Assembly: GCF_000223985.1 (NCBI RefSeq) | Contig: NZ_AFWV01000015.1 | Location: forward strand, 62,001-126,000 | Reading direction: 5' to 3' | Source: Thiocapsa marina 5811 | Lineage (GTDB): Bacteria > Pseudomonadota > Gammaproteobacteria > Chromatiales > Chromatiaceae | DNA length: 64,000 bases | Shown: piece by piece, positions 63,200 through 64,000 of the stretch | Layout: the number at the start of each line of letters is the position of its first letter | Numbering within the stretch: position 1 is the first letter of the stretch | Notes under the pieces: model-generated | Database searches by the model: none | What the model was told of the DNA's origin: nothing | The model's input: the letters and a program-made list of their open reading frames with translations, nothing else | Position numbers and translations under genes: made by a program

Positions 63200-64000
63200 A
63201 TGACCATCAAGCTTGCCGCGCGCGTCCAGGCCGTCAAACCCTCCGCCACCCTGGCCATCACGGCCCGCGCCAAGGCCCTGCGCGCCGCGGGCAAGGACGT
63301 TATCGGCCTCGGCGCCGGCGAGCCGGACTTCGACACGCCCGATCACATCAAGGAAGCGGCCATCGCCGCGATCCGCGCCGGCTTCACCAAATACACCGCG
63401 GTGGACGGCACCACCGAGCTCAAGCAGGCCGTCATCGACAAGTTCAAGCGCGAGAACGGGCTGGACTATGCCCACGACCAGATCCTGGTCTCCTGCGGCG
63501 GCAAGCAAAGCTTCTTCAATCTGGCCCAAGCGCTCCTGGATCCGGGCGACGAGGTGGTGATCCCGGCGCCCTACTGGGTCTCGTATCCGGACATGGTCCT
63601 GCTCGCCGGCGGCGCGCCCGTGCTCGTGCACGCCGGAGCCGATCAGCGCTTCAAGATCACCCCCGGACAGCTCAAGGGCGCACTCACCGACAAGACCCGT
63701 CTGGTCGTCATCAACAGCCCCTCGAACCCCACCGGCATGGGCTACAACCGCGAAGAGCTCGAAGCGCTCGGCGAGGTCCTGCGCGAGTTTCCGCGCACCC
63801 TCATCGCCACCGACGACATGTACGAGCACATCCGCTGGAGCCCCGAGCCCTTCGTCAACATCGTCAACGCCTGCCCGGAGCTCTACCCGCGGACCCTGGT
63901 CCTCAACGGCGTCTCCAAGGCCTACTCCATGACCGGTTGGCGCATCGGCTATGCCGGCGGCCCGGCCGAGATCATCAAGGCCATGAAGAAGGTGCAGGGA
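63200..64000 (+). CDS. aspC: Aspartate aminotransferase, class Ib (3' partial)
   Basis: PLP transaminase interconverting aspartate and oxaloacetate with glutamate; related enzymes also act on prephenate. The first 267 residues are seen, up to the window end: LAARVQAVKPSATLAITARA, GLGAGEPDFDTPDHIKEAA, NSPSNPTGMGY, and LNGVSKAYSMTGWRIGYAGG with the Schiff-base lysine. The start at ATG 63200 gives the standard N-terminus of the Thermus/Bacillus-type group. The rest of the gene is outside the window. Confidence 0.93.
   Translation, partial: MTIKLAARVQAVKPSATLAITARAKALRAAGKDVIGLGAGEPDFDTPDHIKEAAIAAIRAGFTKYTAVDGTTELKQAVIDKFKRENGLDYAHDQILVSCGGKQSFFNLAQALLDPGDEVVIPAPYWVSYPDMVLLAGGAPVLVHAGADQRFKITPGQLKGALTDKTRLVVINSPSNPTGMGYNREELEALGEVLREFPRTLIATDDMYEHIRWSPEPFVNIVNACPELYPRTLVLNGVSKAYSMTGWRIGYAGGPAEIIKAMKKVQG

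Noticed and set aside
1-64000. tRNA or rRNA genes
   Set aside because: I saw no cloverleaf with a TTC-arm consensus and no rRNA segment in any gap; short hairpins did not fit.

Overview
The window is GC-rich chromosomal DNA of a gammaproteobacterium. The gene set fits a purple sulfur bacterium of the Chromatiaceae (Thiocapsa-like): [NiFe]-hydrogenase maturation genes, tandem diheme c-type cytochromes, a biliverdin-forming heme oxygenase, a proton-translocating transhydrogenase split into three genes, a two-heme type SdhCAB complex and two hemerythrins. That placement is an inference from gene content and sequence style; no rRNA or tRNA gene was found to confirm it.

Layout. 1-6071: housekeeping block on + (hexose-6-phosphate mutarotase, glnE, ilvE, a CHCC zinc-finger protein, pyrC). 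6279-13061: mostly - strand (mlaA, TraB/GumN protein, grxD, an N-acetylglutaminylglutamine-type amidotransferase, a HyuB protein), with rnt on +. 13239-13820: sodB. 14124-17605: a variable island with a decayed phospholipase D/SNF2-helicase gene, a PIN-type toxin-antitoxin pair and a group II intron without its reverse transcriptase. 17729-22179: cytochrome b561, argD-argF, an SH3/coiled-coil membrane protein and a hemerythrin. 22320-28430: a small secreted Cys-rich protein, divergent hydrogenase protease and HypC, ppsR, pntAA-pntAB-pntB. 28937-32537: a sodium/solute symporter with a 56-aa accessory protein and an outer-membrane porin. 32706-40484: thioesterases, a serine hydrolase, two c4-like cytochromes and a 1148-aa LplT-PlsC-Aas fusion. 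40666-44919: hsp20, folK, an orphan cytosine methyltransferase, pabB. 45029-46730: an accessory patch of three exported proteins. 47243-64000: GNAT/nitrilase fusion, quinone oxidoreductase, phosphoesterase, ttcA, sdhCAB, hemerythrin, small unknown genes, a histidine phosphatase, aroG, mtgA/heme oxygenase, a DUF29 protein, uvrB and the start of an aspartate aminotransferase gene.

The most striking non-coding signal is a family of about 87-bp intergenic elements with complementary ends (typically TAAACCGCGTC ... GACGCGGTTTA), present in at least ten places. The ends of different copies have changed together so that pairing is kept, which argues for a selected stem. Three copies are joined through a conserved AT-rich linker to a second 90-bp unit with similar ends. 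In seven places the element supplies the stop codon of the neighbouring gene. A second, unrelated 78-bp palindrome family (ends GTAGGGTGGAC/GTCCACCCTAC) is present three times.
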